In this document: positions 23,900-34,355 of the stretch, one piece after another
Position numbering within the stretch: position 1 is the stretch's first letter
Layout: every line of letters starts with the position of its first letter
Origin: Polychytrium aggregatum
Taxonomy: Eukaryota; Chytridiomycota; Chytridiomycetes; Polychytriales
Direction: 5' to 3'
Assembly: GCF_025602895.1 (NCBI RefSeq)
Contig: NW_026516205.1
Coordinates: 496,001 to 560,000 of the forward strand
Length of the DNA stretch: 64,000 bases
Notes under the pieces: generated by a model
Databases searched by the model: none
The model's input: only the letters and a program-made list of their open reading frames with translations
What the model was told of the DNA's origin: nothing
Made by a program: the position numbers and the translations under genes

Positions 23900-26800
23900 T
23901 TAGCGACGAACTCCGGACGTCGCCTTCGGCTTTGAGGGATAGCGAAGGTGGAAGTCAGCAACAAGATCAGTGGCGTGGGAAACATTGGCAGCGGGCTCCC
24001 AAGACCGGTCAGTCTCGGAATAGCCCTTCCACTGAACCAAGTACTGTAAGCGACCACGGAAGAGCCGAGAATCGAGAACAGTCTCGACCTCAAACTCTTC
24101 CTGGGAGTTAACAAGAATGGGAGGTGGTTCTGGTTGGGTGAACTCGGGAACAATGTCCTTCGTTCGGGGTTCAAGGAGGGATACATGGAAAACGGGGTGA
24201 ACTTTAAGTGTGGAAGGGAGTTTAAGCTCAAAGGCAACGGGGTTGATGCGGCGAAGAACTTTAAAGGGGCCAAGCTTTTTCTGGTCAAGCTTGTTGGAGG
24301 GACGAAGGGTGCGAATGTGGCGACGATCCAGAAAAACGAGGTCGCCAACGGAGATGTCGGGAGTGGGGAGACGGGATTTGTTGGCCTGCACAGTGTAGGA
24401 CTCTTGGGCAACCCGGAGGTTGGCCTTGAGATCCTCGAGAACGGTCTGAAGTCGGTCGACACGTTCTTCGGCAGAGGGCACAACAGAGGGATCACGAATG
24501 ATAGAGGGATCGAAAATGGGGTGATGGCCATGGACTGCAAAGAAGGGAGTCATGCCAGTGGAGGTGTTTTCCGAGTTGTTGTAAGTGAACTCGGCAAGGG
24601 GAAGGTGAAGGGTCCAGTCGTCTTGCAGGTAATTGCAATGGATACGCAAATACTGCTCGATGACCTGGTTGAGAACCTCGGTCGAACCGTCGGTCTCGGG
24701 GTGGAAGGCAGAAGAAAGGGAAATCTTCGTCTTCAGAAGCTCATTGAAGCGCCTCCAGAAGGCCGAAGTAAACTGAGTTCCTCGGTCCGAAACAATAGAC
24801 CGGGGACAACCATGCAAGCGGAAGATGTGGGAGAGGAAGAGTTCGGCGGTTTGCTCGCCTGTAACCGTCTTCGTGGTGGGCACAAAGTGTGCTTGTTTGG
24901 ACAGGCGGTCCTTAACCACGAAGATCGAGTCAAAACCGTTCGAAGGTGGGAGATCCGTGATGAAGTCCATCGACAGGTCCCACCAACGTTCGGAAGGAAC
25001 GGGGAGAGGATGAAGTAAACCATAAGGGGAGTGACGGGACGGCTTGGCTCGCTGGCACGCTTCACAATTAGCAATGAAGCGACGCACAGACTTACGAAGC
25101 CGGGGCCAGTGAAAGTCCCGGGAGACGAGCTCAACGGTCTTGGCAAGACCAAAGTGACCAGCGGCAGCGGAGCAGTGACGTTGCTCAAACACTTTGAGCT
25201 GGAGCTCGGGGGAAGGGACAACGATCAGGTCTTTAAAGTAAAGGAGACCGTCACGGAAGGAGTAATCGCCATCAAGACGTTTGGCGTTAAAGTCAGAAAG
25301 GAGGGAACAAGAAAGGGTGGCAGCTCGAATCTCGGAAAGAAAGTCGGGATTCGAGCCGATAACAGTGATGCTGTCGAGAGAAATAGACTCGAACAGCTGA
25401 AGGAAGTTGGTGGAGTGGAGGGAGTCACCAGGCTTTATCTCAAAGTCAGAACGGCGACTGAGAGCATCGGCTTTGGTGTTGAGACGACCAGGGCGGTGGT
25501 AAATGCGAAAAGCAAAGTCAGAAAGGAATTGGGCCCACCGGAACTGGCGGCGAGAAAGTTGAGAAGCGGCAGTGAACCGGGTAAGGTTCTGATGATCAGA
25601 GAAAACAAGAGTGGGAATATCAGGGTCGGCAGCCATCAAGTAATGACGCCAGGCGGTAAAGGAATCGACAATGGCGAGGAGCTCTTTGTCGTGAGTGTCA
25701 TAATTCACCTCGGCGGGACGGAATTGCCGAGAGTGAAAAGCAACGGGGTGAAGAGCGCCGTCAGGGTCAAACTGAGAAAGGACGGCACCCAAAGCAAAGT
25801 CAGAAGCATCGGGCTCGATGACAGCGGGTTTAGAGAAATCAAAGTATCGAAGAATAGGTGCGGAAGTGAAGGAAAGTTTAAGAGAATCAAAAGCCTCTTG
25901 GGCCTCGGGAGACCAAGAGAAGGTGGAGGATTTGGTAGTGAGGGAAGTCAAAGGACGAGCAAGTGCGGAAAAGTCCTTGACGAAGCGGCGGTAAAAGTTT
26001 GCGAAACCAATAAAGACTTGGATATCGCGAGCAGAAGAGGGAACAGGCCAAAGGGAAACGGCCTCGACCTTGGCAGGGTCCATTTTGATGCCATCGGCAG
26101 AAATGATCATGCCGAGAAAGTCAACTTCAGAAAGGTCAAAAGAACACTTGGCCGGATTGACCTTAAGGGAGTGTTCACGAAGGCGAGAGAGAACAAGCTT
26201 AACATGCTCCTCATGCTCCTGGGGATCTTTTGAGAAGATCAGGATGTCGTCAAGATAAATGACAACACAGACACCAAGGAGGTCCGAGAAGATGTCGTTC
26301 ATAAAAAACTGAAAAGCAGCGGGGGCATTCGAAAGACCAAAGGGGATAACATTGTACTCAAATGAGCCAGATTTGCAAACAAAAGCAGTCTTCCACTCAT
26401 CGCCCTTCTTGACACGAACCAAGTGGTAAGCATCAGGAAGGTCGAGGTGTGAGAAGACGCGGGCAGAAGAAAGTTTATCCAGAAGATCCTGGAAGAGGGG
26501 AAGTGGGTAACGGTTCTTCTTCGTGATGGCATTGAGGCCTCGGTAGTCGACGCAAAGGCGAAGACCACCATTGGGCTTCTTCACGAAGAAGCAGGGAGCA
26601 CCAACGGGAGAAGAGGATTTGGAGATCCAACCACGTGCGAGGGCGTTGGTCAGATACTCCGAAAGAGCAGATTCCTCGGCCGGGGACAAAGGATAGACTT
26701 TCCCCGGCTTTGGCAAACGAGGTTCCTTTCCATCCTCGGTCCGTACAAACTCAATGGACAAGTCATACGGACGATGAGGAGGCAAGGAAGAAGGAGGGTC

Positions 26801-27724
26801 AGACTTGAGGCTGAAAACGTCGCCAAACTCATTGTATTTGAGTGGGACGCCTCGAGAGTCAACAGGGGTGCCAGACTCGGCATACACCTTCGTCGTGAGC
26901 ACGGACCTTATCGACACCGTAGGATACGTCTCCGGCGAAGGAGGACGGATATCCATTTGGGCAGCGAAAATGTCGAGCTTGTCTTCCCGTGCAAGACGGA
27001 GAAGACTCGCCGCATTAACGAGCTCAATGTCGGGTGAAGATAAAGCCGTTGGCTCTTCAGAAAGCGAAGCAGAGTCAAGGCGGGAAGAAAGGGAAGGCGA
27101 AGTGCCAAAGGAGGGAACCGGTGTAAGGGAAGGACCGGAGGGAGGAGGAGTCAAAGGCGAAGTGCCCGAAGGGGGAGGCGAGGAGCCGGAAGCGGACGGA
27201 GTGTCCAAGGAAGAAGCAGAGACATCCGCGAGGATGTGTCCATCAGCAAGGCAAGAGGGATCGGAGAATGAAAGGGAGAGGGACTTCCAATTAACAACTG
27301 GATTATGCAAGCGCATCCAGGGAAGACCAAGAGTGATGGGAGTGGTGGAGAGTCGAGTCACAAGAAAAGAAATCGACTCGGTGTGGGAACCAATGGTCAG
27401 AGTCAAAGGCGCGGTTTGGAAACGAATGAAACCGGCCGAAGAACCATCAGCAAGGGAAACGGAGTAAGGAGTAGAAAGAGGGATAAGAGAGAGTTTATGG
27501 AGATCGGCAAAGGCAGGATCAATGAGGGCAAGAGCGGAACATCCATCATCAATAAAAACAGAAAGGGAGATGGAGACCGGGCCAGAAAGACTCATGACGA
27601 TAAGAGTGGCCGGAAGAAGAAGCTTATCGTCCGATAGTGACGAGTCAGAGGGGGAAGATGTTCGTATCGCCGAACAGACCACCTCGCTTACTTGCGAGGT
27701 GCTGCTCGGCTGTGAGCATTTCCC
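23900..27724 (-). CDS. pol: A1 Pol (protease with DDG, RT, RNase H, integrase, chromodomain)
   Basis: About 1,275 residues follow the slip site at 27718-27724. The protease active-site region reads VFIDDGCSALALID, with Asp-Asp-Gly in place of the usual Asp-Thr/Ser-Gly; the partner ITLGLPWMRLHN is normal. RT shows CVDYRGLNAITKKN, PFGLSNAPAAFQ and YLDDILIFS. RNase H, the integrase finger (HFGLAKTVELVS, CEACQRAK) and the DDE core (MDFITDLPPSN, VSDRGTQFTSAF, HPETDGSTEVLNQ) follow. The C-terminal chromodomain reads EEFEVETVLDSRLF and VQWKGYSETDRSWEP. The frame is fully open, and its translation matches A2 Pol with no difference that I can see. Confidence 0.95.
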   Translation of the reverse strand, partial: GKCSQPSSTSQVSEVVCSAIRTSSPSDSSLSDDKLLLPATLIVMSLSGPVSISLSVFIDDGCSALALIDPAFADLHKLSLIPLSTPYSVSLADGSSAGFIRFQTAPLTLTIGSHTESISFLVTRLSTTPITLGLPWMRLHNPVVNWKSLSLSFSDPSCLADGHILADVSASSLDTPSASGSSPPPSGTSPLTPPPSGPSLTPVPSFGTSPSLSSRLDSASLSEEPTALSSPDIELVNAASLLRLAREDKLDIFAAQMDIRPPSPETYPTVSIRSVLTTKVYAESGTPVDSRGVPLKYNEFGDVFSLKSDPPSSLPPHRPYDLSIEFVRTEDGKEPRLPKPGKVYPLSPAEESALSEYLTNALARGWISKSSSPVGAPCFFVKKPNGGLRLCVDYRGLNAITKKNRYPLPLFQDLLDKLSSARVFSHLDLPDAYHLVRVKKGDEWKTAFVCKSGSFEYNVIPFGLSNAPAAFQFFMNDIFSDLLGVCVVIYLDDILIFSKDPQEHEEHVKLVLSRLREHSLKVNPAKCSFDLSEVDFLGMIISADGIKMDPAKVEAVSLWPVPSSARDIQVFIGFANFYRRFVKDFSALARPLTSLTTKSSTFSWSPEAQEAFDSLKLSFTSAPILRYFDFSKPAVIEPDASDFALGAVLSQFDPDGALHPVAFHSRQFRPAEVNYDTHDKELLAIVDSFTAWRHYLMAADPDIPTLVFSDHQNLTRFTAASQLSRRQFRWAQFLSDFAFRIYHRPGRLNTKADALSRRSDFEIKPGDSLHSTNFLQLFESISLDSITVIGSNPDFLSEIRAATLSCSLLSDFNAKRLDGDYSFRDGLLYFKDLIVVPSPELQLKVFEQRHCSAAAGHFGLAKTVELVSRDFHWPRLRKSVRRFIANCEACQRAKPSRHSPYGLLHPLPVPSERWWDLSMDFITDLPPSNGFDSIFVVKDRLSKQAHFVPTTKTVTGEQTAELFLSHIFRLHGCPRSIVSDRGTQFTSAFWRRFNELLKTKISLSSAFHPETDGSTEVLNQVIEQYLRIHCNYLQDDWTLHLPLAEFTYNNSENTSTGMTPFFAVHGHHPIFDPSIIRDPSVVPSAEERVDRLQTVLEDLKANLRVAQESYTVQANKSRLPTPDISVGDLVFLDRRHIRTLRPSNKLDQKKLGPFKVLRRINPVAFELKLPSTLKVHPVFHVSLLEPRTKDIVPEFTQPEPPPILVNSQEEFEVETVLDSRLFRGRLQYLVQWKGYSETDRSWEPAANVSHATDLVADFHLRYPSKPKATSGVRR

Positions 27725-28641
27725 GAGTTCCGTTTGACCAGAACCGGGCACTGCTGAACATCGCGACTGCCGGGACAAGACTTTTCCCCGCAGTACAAGC
27801 AGAGACCCTGCTCACGACGTCGCTTTTTCTCGACGTCGGAGAGCTTAGCAGGGCGGACCGAGACAGAGTCAAGGTCCATGGGAGTGGGTGCAGAAGAGGA
27901 GGAAGAAGAAACATGCGCGGGAGAATGGTGGTGATGGGGAGCAGAGCGAGAAGAAGGAGGAGGAGGTTGGGAACGGGAGGAGACCTTGAGACGATGGAGG
28001 GCATCGTCGTACTCGACCGCTGCCTTGATCAACTCGGGCAAGGAAGCGGGAGCGGGGCGGAGACCGATGAGGTGGAACTTGACCTCAGACTTCAAACCCT
28101 CCTTGAAGAAGTGCATCTTGGTGGGTTCGTCAGTCTGGACGCGGGCGGCGAGCTGGACGAAGCGGGTGGCGAAGGCTTGGCAGGACTTGAGCTGGACCAA
28201 GCGTTTGAGGTCGTTCAAGGCCTTATCTTGCGAGGAGGCCGTGTCCTCACCGAAGGTCGACTTGAGGGCAACTTCAAAATCCGCGAAGGAAGCCGGGAAG
28301 CGGTTGGCCATATAAAAGGCGGCCTCGTACCATTTGAAAGCTTCGCCGCGGAGGAAGGAGGTGGCATAAAGGACCTTCTGGCGCTCGGGCGCAAAGAAGG
28401 CAGGATCGGCGAGGAAGACGAGGTGGCACTGGGCGAGGAAGGCCGTCGTCTCGTCGCGGGAACCTAGGAACTCCTTGGGCTTGTTCACCTGGTAGACCTG
28501 GCGGGGAGCGGCGGCGGGAGCTTGCAGATCTTGGATCTGACGATGGAGAGCAGCGTTCTGGGTCATGAGGGCGTTCATACGCTCCTCCATGCGCGCCAGG
28601 TACGCATTGAGATCTGCCGGGGGTGCAGCAGGCTCAGCCAT
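27688..28641 (-). CDS. gag: A1 Gag
   Basis: This encodes 317 residues from the ATG at 28641. A short coiled-coil-like N terminus (LARMEERMNALMTQNAALH) precedes a capsid-like core (KPKEFLGSRDETTAFL, SFLRGEAFKWYEAAF) and a Ser/Pro/His-rich linker. The C-terminal Cys cluster CLYCGEKSCPGSRDVQQC lacks the usual CCHC spacing of the other families. The frame is open 28 codons further upstream through the primer site, which is unlikely to be translated. The end overlaps Pol in the -1 frame. Confidence 0.92.
   Translation of the reverse strand: MAEPAAPPADLNAYLARMEERMNALMTQNAALHRQIQDLQAPAAAPRQVYQVNKPKEFLGSRDETTAFLAQCHLVFLADPAFFAPERQKVLYATSFLRGEAFKWYEAAFYMANRFPASFADFEVALKSTFGEDTASSQDKALNDLKRLVQLKSCQAFATRFVQLAARVQTDEPTKMHFFKEGLKSEVKFHLIGLRPAPASLPELIKAAVEYDDALHRLKVSSRSQPPPPSSRSAPHHHHSPAHVSSSSSSAPTPMDLDSVSVRPAKLSDVEKKRRREQGLCLYCGEKSCPGSRDVQQCPVLVKRNSGNAHSRAAPRK
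27718..27724 (-). promoter_or_regulatory. Putative -1 frameshift heptamer GGGAAAT, A1 gag/pol
   Basis: In the Gag frame this reads TC-G-GGA-AAT, 12 codons before the Gag stop. A -1 slip enters the Pol frame at codons reading G-K-C-S-Q. The A2 counterpart is 35898-35904. Confidence 0.7.
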
Positions 28642-28712
28642 CGGATCGACGAGGGAAAGAGAGGCGAAAGAAGAAGAAAGGCCGGGAAGCCAAGAGGGAG
28701 CGTTCAAAATGA

Positions 28713-29503
28713 TGTTAGAGTCCAAAGGGGACTCAACGGCAAAAGAAGAAGTGAGCTCGAAGTGAGCTCAGGGAAAGCAAGGGTAGAGTCCGAAGTGGAC
28801 TCGGAGAGGGAGCGAGGGAAGCAAAGATCCGTTCAAGATAAGACTTGTCTCGAAATGAGACGTGAGGAACACTCAGAGAATAAAGTAGAAGGCACTTTAT
28901 TTAGTCCTATTTTGAACGCTAAGGTTCGACTACACATCGCGGGGGTCAGGCTATTTATAGACAAGTCCGGACTTGGCAGCGAAGGGCGGCCAAGGGAGGG
29001 AAAAGTGGGCGATCGAGCAGGGCGAAGGGGGCGATGCACGAACGAGGGCCGAGAAGGACCACCGAGACAGGCAGAGAACCAAAGCGAGAGAGGCGCAAGC
29101 AAAAGCGAAGCACCTGGCAGGAGAAACGTGCAAAGGCGAAGCAATGTGACTCAACGTCCAAGAAGCGGATTGGTCAAGTATAAGGTTGGGGCAAATGCAT
29201 GCGAGATGAACAAGAGATCGGGGCGGTCAGGCAGGTCATGAGTCACCGGTGGGGGGACACATGACCGGCAGCCGAATTGCAACCAATCGCAGCAAGGCGC
29301 GTGCACAAACAAACCGGCGCGTGCGAAGAAGACAAAGGAAGCGGAGCAGCGCGGGAAAACGGAAGTGCGGAAGGAGCGGAAAAGACAGGCAAAAGGCGGA
29401 AAATCGGAGGGGAACTGCAAGGCTACACACAAACAAACAGAAAGGCAAAAGAATAGCCAAGTGTGCAGTCAAAGTGGAGAACAAGCAGGAGCTATCCCTA
29501 ACA
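28713..29503 (-). promoter_or_regulatory. A1 5' LTR
   Basis: The 5' LTR of A1 in reverse orientation. It carries the TATA box (about 28954 on the minus strand) and the self-primer segment at 28909-28920. Confidence 0.93.
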
Positions 29504-31434
29504 GAGACATTGCGGGGGACGGGCCAGTCGACAATGGCGGAGAGCTTTGCTCGTTCCATCTCGATACCCTTGGGCGAGATGACGTAGCCGAGGAACGAGA
29601 CCTTGTCCTTGGAGAACTCGCACTTCTCCAGCTTGCAGTACAACTTTGCAGCCTGGAGCTTGGCCAGGACCTGCTTGACGTGATTTGCATGCTGAGTGGG
29701 GTCAGCGCTGTAAATCAAGATGTCGTCAAGGTAGGCAATCGCAAAGTTGTCCAGCTCCTCACGAAGGACATCGTTGATGAAGTGCTGGAAGGTGGCCGGA
29801 GCATTGGTGAGTCCAAAGGGCATCACCAAGTACTCGAACTGGCCGTAACGAGTGCGGAAGGCCGTCTTCCACTCGTCGCCTGCGCGGATACGCAGCAGGT
29901 TGTAGGCCCCGCGGAGGTCCAGCTTCGTGAACACCTTCGCGTCCCGGACTCGGTCCAGCATCTCGTTGATCAACGGTAAGGGATAACGATTCTTGACCGT
30001 GATCGTGTTCAATGCGCGATAGTCCACGCAGAGACGCAGAGAGCCGTCCTTCTTCTTGACGAAGAGGATCGGGGAACCGGCGGGAGAGGACGAAGGACGG
30101 ATGAACCCTTTGACGAGGTTGTCGTCGAGGTATTCACGAAGGGCCTTGAGTTCGGGCTCTGACAGGGAGTAGAGTGGTCCGAACTTGGGGGTCTTGCCGG
30201 GCTCCAGGTCGATCGGGCAGTCGTACGTCCGGTGCGGGGGCAACGAGTCGGCTTCCTGCTTCGAGAAGACTGAGCCAAACGACTTGTACTCCTCGGGGAT
30301 CGACGTCGAGAGGGGCGTCGGATCCGGATCGGTGGCAGGAAGGACGAGGACTTGGAACACAGTCAGGGGGTCGGGGCTAGACTGTGTGTCGAGGACGGAC
30401 TGCTCCAACGACTTGTACCTGATCGCTTGGACACGGACAGGAGCGGGGCTGGGAGCAACGGGACCGGGGAGACCAGGACGGACGGAGACGAGACCGGAGG
30501 GACCAGGACGAGCAGCACAGGAACAGGGCACCTCACTCGGAACACAATCAGAATAACGTTGAGCGATCACTTTATTCTGATCATCTTCGCGAGTACAAAC
30601 GGTGCGAGGCGAAGAAGCGAGCACCACAGTGGTGTCGGTAGAGGCACGAGGGAAAACATTGGGTGTGTCGCCAACAAGAGGAAGGGGAGAAGGAGAAACG
30701 GAAGAAACGGAAGGGAGGGAAGAGGCATCCACAACCTTGAGGATGTGGTTTGCAGGACGGGGAAGGCAAAGGAGTCCACGAGCCCAGTGGAACCTGGGTT
30801 CGATGGACTGCAGCCAGGGATAGCCAAGGATAACGGGTTGGTGGGGAGACTTAATGACATCAAAGGAAAGGTGTTGAGTGTAGTCCCCAAGAACAATCTT
30901 GAGGGGTTCCGTCTCAAAAGTGATGGGGCCGGAAGAAAGTGGCTGGCCATCGACACCTTGGACAGGGAGGGGAGTGGATTTGGAAACGAGGGGGACCGAG
31001 AAGCGGTCAACAAAGCTCTCGTCGATGAAGTTGCCGGAGGCACCAGAATCGACGAGAAGTTGGCAAGAGAGGGAGCGACCAGAAGGGAGAACAAGAGAAG
31101 CGGAAAAAACGGGAGAAGACGAAGAAATCGACGAAACGCACGAAGAAGGCTCGGAGCAGAGATCAGTGTCGGCAGCATGGTTCGAGCAGATGACCAAGTT
31201 CGCAGGTGGTGTGGAGATCGGGAGCTCTGTCAAAGACATCTGGGAGCCAGATGTGCCCTTAGAAGAGGCGGGTTTGACAGAGTGCGATCCACCACCGACT
31301 ACATTGATCATTCCACACATAGCCATGCGTTCGACACTTACCTCATGCTCCTTACCATCGACGCTTGCTTCTGGAGGAAGGGGAGACGGCTCCAGATCTA
31401 AGCCTCCACTTAGATCTGGGCCTGGTCGTTTCCC
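29504..31434 (-). CDS. pol: D Pol, 5' part (protease and RT), split by A1
   Basis: From the slip site at 31428-31434 the frame is open without a stop through a Ser/Pro-rich linker, protease (LLVDSGASGNFID, VILGYPWL) and RT ([35 protein letters not shown]). A1 then interrupts it at GAGAC, and it continues at 23097. The codons between the slip site and the first ATG (31326) are open, which supports translation by frameshifting rather than from that ATG. Confidence 0.93.
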
Positions 31435-32393
31435 GACTCGAAGTGTTCCTCCTCACCATCATCGTAGACGATGGTTCGGACAACCTTCGAACGGGGACGG
31501 GAGCCGGGAGCCTGAGGACGGGAGCCGGGGAAGCGGGAACCAGAGGCGGGAGCACGGGAGCCGGACTTGAGGGGGCAGGACTTGGCGACGTGGCCGGGCT
31601 TGCCACAGCGGAAGCAGAGGCGCTCCTGGAAGCGGCGGTTCTTCTCCTCGGGGGTCAGGCGGCTGACGACGGCGGCGTCGATCTGCATCGGCTCGGAGTA
31701 GAGAACCGGAGGCTCCTGGGCGGGCGGCTGGAAGGACGGAGGTCGGGAGTTGAAGGCCTGGGTGCCGAAGGAAACAGGGCCAGTGTTTCGGAGCTCGTTG
31801 TTGAGCTCGATGATGCGTGCATCGATCTTGAGGCAACGCTCGACGAACGGGACCAAGCGGAGAGGGAGAGGGTCGATGAAGGAGAGGCGCTGCTTGATCT
31901 CCCTCGACAGGCCACGGCGGAAGGCGGAGATCTTGGCTTCGTCGTTCCAGGGAAGGTCGGCGGCAACGCGGAGGAACTCTGAGGCATAATCCATGCACGA
32001 GCGGTTGCCCTGTGCCATGGAGGAAAGGAGCAGCTCGGCAGTATGGGTGCGGTCGGGATCGTCAAACGCTTGGCGAAAGCGTTCCATGAACGAGTCGAAC
32101 GAGTGCAGGATTTGATCGTTCGACTCGATCAAGGGAGTCGCCCACTGGAGGGCCGGACCAGTGAGCAAACTCAAGACGTAACCCACCTTGACTTGCTCGG
32201 ACGGGAACCTGGATGCCTGGAGCATCATGAGCAGGCGGCACTGGTTGACGAAGGGGCGGAACTTTGACCTGGTGCCGTCGAACTTGTCCGGGGTCGGCAT
32301 GTGCGGGAGCTGTGGGGCGGCGGAAGAATGTGTGGTCCGGAGGAGAACCAGTTCCTCCTGGAGGGCAACGATTTGGGCCTGGAGTTGGTCCAT
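31410..32393 (-). CDS. gag: D Gag
   Basis: This encodes 327 residues. An N-terminal helical stretch (LQAQIVALQEELVLLR) precedes the capsid-like core (PTPDKFDGTRSKFRPFV, SLLTGPALQWATPLI). A CCHC knuckle (CFRCGKPGHVAKSC) and an Arg/Pro/Ser-rich tail follow. It ends ESGNDQAQI, carrying the slippery site. The ATG at 32393 is 108 bases inside the primer site. The copy is intact. Confidence 0.93.
   Translation of the reverse strand: MDQLQAQIVALQEELVLLRTTHSSAAPQLPHMPTPDKFDGTRSKFRPFVNQCRLLMMLQASRFPSEQVKVGYVLSLLTGPALQWATPLIESNDQILHSFDSFMERFRQAFDDPDRTHTAELLLSSMAQGNRSCMDYASEFLRVAADLPWNDEAKISAFRRGLSREIKQRLSFIDPLPLRLVPFVERCLKIDARIIELNNELRNTGPVSFGTQAFNSRPPSFQPPAQEPPVLYSEPMQIDAAVVSRLTPEEKNRRFQERLCFRCGKPGHVAKSCPLKSGSRAPASGSRFPGSRPQAPGSRPRSKVVRTIVYDDGEEEHFESGNDQAQI
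31428..31434 (-). promoter_or_regulatory. Putative -1 frameshift heptamer GGGAAAC, D gag/pol
   Basis: In the Gag frame this reads TC-G-GGA-AAC, seven codons before the Gag stop at 31410. A slip back of one base joins the Pol frame, which stays open through more than 100 bases upstream of its first ATG. Confidence 0.75.
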
Positions 32394-32500
32394 GTGGGCT
32401 TTGAAAGTGGGGAGCGAGGATGCAGGGAAGACAACAGAGAATAGAAGGATGAGGGCAGCAACGAAGCCTCAGCCAAGCAGGTGGTCAGACAGAGAGAGGG

Positions 32501-32511
32501 AGTTCGAACAA
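32501..32511 (-). promoter_or_regulatory. D self-complementary primer-binding site
   Basis: On the minus strand TTGTTCGAACT lies two bases after the 5' LTR. It pairs perfectly over 11 bases with AGTTCGAACAA at 32606-32616 in the LTR, which begins 39 bases after the TATAAAG at 32649-32655. Eleven bases is also the length used by Tf1. Confidence 0.87.
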
Positions 32512-32513
32512 TA

Positions 32514-32898
32514 TGTGAGGACCACGACAAGCAACGACACTGGACGACCAGGTGCTTGGCGAACAACGATAAGCTATATTACGACTTATCAGATAACAAC
32601 AAGTGTTGTTCGAACTGAAGATACAAAATGGGTGCAAGAAAGGAGGGGCTTTATAGCCAAGAGGGAAACCGAAGGGCGAAAGTGGGCGAGAAGGGTGGAG
32701 CGACAAACGAGGGACGAGAAGGGGGTGCGAGGGAGGCGGAGCATCCAGCGAGAGGGGCGAAGCACAGCGCAGTCGGAGGCGAAGTAAGAGTCATCGGCGC
32801 CAGCCAATCAGGGAATACACGCCAAGACAAACAAACATGACTCACGGTGCATCACGCGCAGCAGTCCACACGTGTTCCCAACGTGCATGATCATCACA
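32514..32898 (-). promoter_or_regulatory. D 5' LTR
   Basis: A 385-bp LTR with TATAAAG (minus strand 32655-32649) and the self-primer segment at 32606-32616. To its right lies the TCAAG duplication and then element C Pol. Confidence 0.93.
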
Positions 32899-34355
32899 TC
32901 AAGTCAAGCCTCAAGAAGGACTCTACCTTTGGTCCGATCCTGTCCCAAGTCCTCAAGAACCCTGCCTCCTGTCCCGGCTACTCCGTCGACAACGACCTTC
33001 TGCTCTTTGAAGGTCTCGTCTGCGTCCCCGATGTCCCCGAGCTCAAGCGCAAGATCCTCGTCGAGTGCCACGACTCGCCGACCGCCGGCCACTTCGGCGT
33101 CGCCAAGACCTTCGAGCTCGTCTCCCGGACCTTCCACTGGCCGACCATGCGTCGTTACATCAAGGAGTATGTCTCCGGATGCGACACCTGCCAGCGGAAC
33201 AAGCACTCCCGTCACAAGCCCTACGGACTCCTTGCCTCGCTCCCTGTTCCCGATCGCCCTTGGTCTTCTGTTTCGGTCGACTTCATCACCCAGCTTCCCG
33301 AGTCCTCTGGACACACAGCCATCTGTGTGTTTGTCGACCGCTTCACCAAGATGGCCCACTTCGTCCCGTCAAGCAACGAGGCCAACGCCGAAGACACTGC
33401 TCGGATGTTTGTCGAGCATGTCTTCACCAAGCACGGTCTTCCAGACGATATCGTCTCAGACCGAGGATCTACCTTTGCCTCCAAGTTCTTCCAAGCCGTC
33501 CTGACCCGCCTCAAGATCAAGCACAAGATGTCGACTGCCTTCCATCCGCAGACCGACGGCCAGACCGAGCGGGTCAACGCCATCCTCGAGCAGTACCTCC
33601 GCTGCTTCATCAACTTCCAGCAAGACGACTGGGCCCAGCTCCTCCCTCACGCCGAGTTCACCTACAACAACACCTCTCAAGCAACCCTCGGCTGCTCCCC
33701 CTTCTTCGCCTACACCGGCTACCACCCTCGTTTTTCCGTCGCCCTTCCCCGCACCACCAAGAATGCCTCCGTCGCCGACGATCAAGCCCGAGCCATTCAC
33801 TCCCTCCACGATGAACTCAAGTTCAACATCGCCCTCGCCCAGGACTCCCAAGCCAAGTTCTACGACCCCGGCCACTCCCCTTCCCCTCCGTTCAAGGTTG
33901 GAGACCGAGTCTGGCTCTCCGCCAAGAACATCAAGACCCAGCGACCCACGGCCAAGCTCGACCACACCAAGCTTGGGCCGTTCAAGATCGTCGCTCAAGT
34001 CGGTTCCCGCGCTTTCAAGTTGGACTTGTCCTCGTCCATGCGCATTCATCCTGTCTTCCACGTCTCCCTGCTCGAGCCTGCCGCCGACGACAAGATCCCA
34101 GGTCGAACGATCCCGCCCCCTCCACCCATCCAAGTCGACGGCCACGACGAATGGGAAGTCGAACAGATCCTGGACTCCAGGCTGTTCCGAGGTAAGCTCC
34201 AGTATCTTGTGCACTGGCGTGGCTACACGGTGATGGATTGCACCTGGGAGCCCGCCAGCAATCTTGCACATTGTCCGGAGCCTGTCGCTGCCTACCACTC
34301 CTCTCATCCCTCGAAGCCTGGCCCTCTCGGAGCTCGGGCCTTGAGAGGGGGGTAG
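32899..34355 (+). CDS. pol: C Pol, 3' part (integrase and chromodomain)
   Basis: This continues the frame left at 20570. Integrase has the HHCC finger (HFGVAKTFELVS, CDTCQRNK) and DDE core (VDFITQLPESS, VSDRGSTFASKF, HPQTDGQTERVN). The C-terminal chromodomain reads DEWEVEQILDSRLF and VHWRGYTVMDCTWEP. It stops in the polypurine tract just before the 3' LTR at 34356. No damage other than the element D insertion. Confidence 0.93.

Larger units (their letters stand above)
23098..29503 (-). mobile_element. Retrotransposon A1, complete and uninterrupted
   Basis: This 6,406-bp element has LTRs of 790 bp (23098-23887, 3') and 791 bp (28713-29503, 5'). The only difference I see between them is one base in an A run near 23487. 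The target duplication is GAGAC (23093-23097, 29504-29508). It has intact gag and pol, a self-complementary primer site (28699-28710 with 28909-28920), and a GGAAGGGGATGA polypurine tract before the 3' LTR. It is the most recent insertion in the nest and has every part expected of an autonomous element. Confidence 0.96.
20571..32898 (-). mobile_element. Retrotransposon D with nested A1
   Basis: LTRs of 385 bp lie at 20571-20955 (3') and 32514-32898 (5'). The target duplication is TCAAG (20566-20570, 32899-32903). Its own sequence is 20571-23097 and 29504-32898; A1 lies between. It is inserted in the Pol gene of element C in opposite orientation. Confidence 0.95.
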
